Assembly (NCBI GenBank): GCA_965248775.1
Contig: OZ252150.1
Span: 3,782,001-3,846,000 of the forward strand
Source of the DNA: JBHHUI01 sp965248775
GTDB taxonomy: Bacteria; Chloroflexota; Anaerolineae; Anaerolineales; JBHHUI01
Length of the DNA: 64,000 nucleotides
Reading direction: 5' to 3'
Both the position numbers and the translations under genes were made by a program. A model generated the notes under the pieces. It made no database searches and was not told the DNA's origin. It saw only the letters and a list, made by a program, of their open reading frames with translations. This document shows positions 61,399 to 64,000 of this stretch, piece by piece (position 1 is the stretch's first letter; each line of letters starts with the position of its first letter).

Positions 61399-62829
61399 AT
61401 GACATCCAGTTACGACTTCGACGCAGTCGTCATCGGGGCTGGACCGAACGGCCTCGCTGCTGCGATCACGCTGGCGCAGGCCGGCTGTTCGGTACTCGTC
61501 CTGGAGGGCAAAGCTACGATCGGGGGCGGCACGCGCTCGGCCGAGATCACACTGCCAAGCTTCGTGCACGACATCTGTTCGGCGATCCACCCCCTGGCGG
61601 CAAGTTCACCCTTCTTCGAGACACTGCCTCTAGAGGAGCACGGTCTGGAGTGGGTTTTTCCTCCAGCATCAACAGCCCATCCACTCGATGGCGACGAAGC
61701 GATCATCGTCGAGCGCTCGCTCGATAAAACCGCCGATAGCCTCGGCCGCGATGGCAAAAATTATCACCGCTTGTTCAAGCCGATTGTTAATCATTGGCGC
61801 GACCTGATGGTAGATACCCTGGGCCCCGCACCGTTGCCTCCGCGGCATCCGCTCACCATAACGCGCTTCGGCCTGCGTGCCTTGTGGCCGGCGAAACGGC
61901 TTGCCAAGTTACTCTTTCGCGATGAACGCGCGCGCGCCGTTTTCGCCGGGATGGCCGCCCATTCAATGCAACCCCTGGAAAAGACGCTCACAGCCGCCTT
62001 CGGGATCATGCTCGCCGGTAGCGCGCACGCCGTCGGCTGGCCGCTACCGCGCGGCGGTTCGCAGTGCATCGCGAATGCGCTCGCCGCCCATCTATCTGCG
62101 CTCGGCGGCGAGATCGTGACCGGTCATTGCGTCGAGGATTTTGCGGCTTTGCCATCCGCGCGAACCTATCTCTTCGATGTGACACCCCGGCAGTTGCTGA
62201 AAATTGCCGGGAATGAACTTTCATCCGGCTACCGCCGCGCGTTGCAACGTTTTCGTTATGGTACCGGTGTATTTAAAATTGACTGGGCCTTGGATGGCCC
62301 GATCCCTTGGCGGTCTGCGGAGGTGGCCCGCGCGGCAACAGTGCATGTGGGCGGGACAATGACGGAGATTGCTGCGGCTGAACGCGCTGTCGGGCAAGGC
62401 CAGCACCCAGAACGCCCTTTCGTTCTCTTGGCGCAACAGAGCCTGTTCGACGAAACGCGTGCGCCACAGGGAAAGCACACCGGCTGGGCCTATTGCCATG
62501 TGCCCTCCGGTTCGGATATGGACATGACCGTTGCGATTGAAAAACAAGTGGAGCGCTTCGCGCCCGGCTTCCGCGATCTGATCCTGGCGCGCCAGACTCA
62601 TACTGCCGTCCAGATGGAGCAATACAATCCCAACTATGTGGGCGGCGATATCAATGGCGGTGTGCAGGACATCTGGCAACAGTTCACCCGCCCGGCGATC
62701 CGGCGCATTCCGTACACAACCCCCAATCCGAGAATCTTTATCTGTTCCTCATCCACCCCACCCGGTGGAGGCGTGCACGGCATGTGTGGCTATCATGCCG
62801 CGCAGGCTGCGCTTTCCCGTTTACAATAG
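61399..62829 (+). CDS. Phytoene-desaturase-like FAD oxidoreductase
   Basis: This 476-residue protein from ATG 61399 has the N-terminal dinucleotide motif VVIGAGPNGLAAAITLAQAG followed by LEGKATIGGGTRSAEITLP, as in the CrtI/NAD(P)-FAD amine-oxidase-like group. The C-terminal FAD motif is FICSSSTPPGGGVHGMCGYH. Members of this branch (COG1233 type) desaturate or isomerise isoprenoids, but many are uncharacterised. No other carotenoid genes are in view. The open frame upstream to 61288 is not needed. Confidence 0.85.
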   Translation: MTSSYDFDAVVIGAGPNGLAAAITLAQAGCSVLVLEGKATIGGGTRSAEITLPSFVHDICSAIHPLAASSPFFETLPLEEHGLEWVFPPASTAHPLDGDEAIIVERSLDKTADSLGRDGKNYHRLFKPIVNHWRDLMVDTLGPAPLPPRHPLTITRFGLRALWPAKRLAKLLFRDERARAVFAGMAAHSMQPLEKTLTAAFGIMLAGSAHAVGWPLPRGGSQCIANALAAHLSALGGEIVTGHCVEDFAALPSARTYLFDVTPRQLLKIAGNELSSGYRRALQRFRYGTGVFKIDWALDGPIPWRSAEVARAATVHVGGTMTEIAAAERAVGQGQHPERPFVLLAQQSLFDETRAPQGKHTGWAYCHVPSGSDMDMTVAIEKQVERFAPGFRDLILARQTHTAVQMEQYNPNYVGGDINGGVQDIWQQFTRPAIRRIPYTTPNPRIFICSSSTPPGGGVHGMCGYHAAQAALSRLQ

Positions 62830-62912
62830 CCTACCGATTAATCTTCACCCTAGCGGAAGCCGCCATCCTCTGATACCATTTGTTCAGCACCCCATGGCTT
62901 AAATCTTTCTGG

Positions 62913-62937
62913 CCCCGGCGCGAATGCCGGGGTCTTT
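62913..62937 (+). terminator. Rho-independent terminator after the oxidoreductase gene
   Basis: The stem CCCCGGC / GCCGGGG (62913-62919 and 62926-62932) with a six-base loop is followed by TCTTT. It separates the FAD oxidoreductase from typA. Confidence 0.7.
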
Positions 62938-62951
62938 GTATCTAATAAACA

Positions 62952-64000
62952 ATGCTTAAAGAACGAAACGATTTACGCAATATCGCCATCATTGCACATG
63001 TCGATCACGGCAAGACGACGCTGGTGGACAGTATGCTCAAACAGGCGCGCGTCTTTCGATCAAACCAACAGGTTGTCGAACGCGTGCTCGATTCAAATGC
63101 GCTCGAACGCGAACGCGGTATTACGATCCTTTCGAAAAACACGGCCATCTCAATCCCACACCCCTCGGGCCAGGGCGAGGTCAAGATCAACATTGTAGAC
63201 ACTCCCGGCCACGCTGATTTCGGCGGCGAGGTCGAACGAGTCTTGAATATGGTTGACGGCGTCCTGCTGCTGGTGGATGCTGCCGAAGGGCCGATGCCAC
63301 AGACGCGCTTCGTCTTAAAGAAAGCCCTCGCGCTGGGACACAAAGCGGTGGTTGTGGTCAACAAAGTTGACCGGAAACATGCCGACCCGGAGCGCGTGCT
63401 CAATCAGACCTTTGACCTGTTTATCGATCTGGGCGCGACGGAAGATCAGGCCGATTTTTCCGTCGTATACACCAACGCTCTTGATGGCAAGGCTGGGCTC
63501 TCTCCCGAGTTGGGGCTGGATTTGCAGCCGCTGTTTGCTGCCATTCTGCAACATGTCCCAGTTCCAAATGTCGATGCGGATGCGCCGCTCCAACTACTCG
63601 TGACCACACTGGATTATGACCAATATCGCGGCATGACCGCCATTGGGCGCATCTATGCCGGCTCCCTAAAAGTCGGACAGGCTGTTGCGCGGCTACGTCT
63701 CGATGGTGAAGCTCTACCGGAACGCGCGCGCTATATTTATCTGTTTCAGGGTTTGGACCTTGTCGCGGTGGATGCCGCCGAAGCGGGAGATATTGTTTCG
63801 ATTGGCGGGCTGGAAGATGTCTCCATTGGCGAGACACTTGCCGACCCGGAACACCCCAGCCCACTCCCGACCATTTCCGTGGAAGCGCCAACCGTACGCA
63901 TGACCTTTGGGGTAAATACATCTCCGTTTGCGGGACGCGAGGCGCGCTGGGGCACCTCCCGGAATCTTCGCGAGCGCTTGTTCAATGAGCTGCGTAAGAA
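62952..64000 (+). CDS. typA: Translational GTPase TypA/BipA (3' end outside window)
   Basis: The frame opens at ATG 62952 and runs off the window edge. G1 is IIAHVDHGKTTLVDSML, the switch I region is RERGITILSKNTAI, G3 is VDTPGHADFGGEVERVL and G4 is VVVNKVDRKHADPERV. Domain II begins near residue 205 (LLVTTLDYDQYRGMTAIGRI). This is the standard BipA layout; the protein binds the ribosome and helps assembly and stress adaptation. About 350 of the usual ~610 residues are visible. Confidence 0.95.
   Translation, partial: MLKERNDLRNIAIIAHVDHGKTTLVDSMLKQARVFRSNQQVVERVLDSNALERERGITILSKNTAISIPHPSGQGEVKINIVDTPGHADFGGEVERVLNMVDGVLLLVDAAEGPMPQTRFVLKKALALGHKAVVVVNKVDRKHADPERVLNQTFDLFIDLGATEDQADFSVVYTNALDGKAGLSPELGLDLQPLFAAILQHVPVPNVDADAPLQLLVTTLDYDQYRGMTAIGRIYAGSLKVGQAVARLRLDGEALPERARYIYLFQGLDLVAVDAAEAGDIVSIGGLEDVSIGETLADPEHPSPLPTISVEAPTVRMTFGVNTSPFAGREARWGTSRNLRERLFNELRK

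Noticed and set aside
1..64000. CRISPR arrays, rRNA and tRNA genes.
   Set aside because: No regularly spaced direct repeats and no rRNA- or tRNA-like sequence were recognised by eye; a dedicated scan was not possible.

Overview
The window looks like part of a chromosome from a GC-rich member of the Chloroflexota, in the Anaerolineae/Caldilineae range. This is inferred from gene content, not from a marker gene: an SdrD-B/Rhs cell-surface protein, a BTAD/AAA/TPR regulator, an F420-type DUF385 oxidoreductase, half-GAF membrane proteins next to a SpoIIE phosphatase, and palindromic repeats of the 'accacagagacac' type. No rRNA, tRNA or CRISPR array was seen.

Layout. 0-5 kb: the tail of a membrane-anchored surface protein and a 4.7 kb Rhs/YD-repeat protein. 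5-11 kb: a YrdB-like protein, an IS1182-type element, a propeller-like lipoprotein and a Ca-binding TSP3/LysM protein. 11-15.5 kb: a pst phosphate uptake operon with two ATPase genes and no phoU. 15.5-24 kb (minus strand): a MarR-controlled redox/electrophile cluster (SDR, ring-cleaving dioxygenase, deiodinase-like redoxin with an in-frame TGA, 4Fe-4S/CDGSH protein, UBP zinc finger, MFS pump) split by an IS4 element, plus a TauE permease. 24-27.3 kb: a TnpB element with an IS701-like element inside it. 27.3-34 kb: a BTAD regulator, an IS-interrupted cupredoxin gene and a dihaem cytochrome c. 34-58 kb: small membrane proteins, then the centre of the window, fourteen tandem paralogous membrane proteins, most joined by ATGA start/stop overlaps. 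58-60.5 kb: a SpoIIE phosphatase/RsbW-like kinase and two STAS proteins. 60.5-64 kb: an SRPBCC/DUF1990-like protein, a phytoene-desaturase-like oxidoreductase and the start of typA/bipA.

How it may work together (inference). Each of the fourteen membrane proteins has a variable multi-TM half and a nearly constant C-terminal half that stops after what looks like the first helix and strand of a GAF domain. The SpoIIE protein begins with what looks like the other half. The array may therefore be a set of interchangeable sensor subunits feeding one phosphatase/STAS partner switch. Redox genes sit inside and beside it: globin-Rieske-Rieske, a FAD disulfide reductase, cytochrome c and a cupredoxin. 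Three promoters (cupredoxin, cytochrome c, spoIIE) share a direct repeat CGTRACG-N5-CGTAACG placed exactly 20 nt before a -10-like hexamer, and one lies in the promoter region of the BTAD regulator.

Caution. Several genes carry one-base indels, often in homopolymers (10.33, 18.97, 20.08, 38.83, 52.32 kb), so some 'broken' genes may be sequencing errors. The IS insertions are different: in three cases removing the element and one target-site copy restores an open, family-consistent gene.
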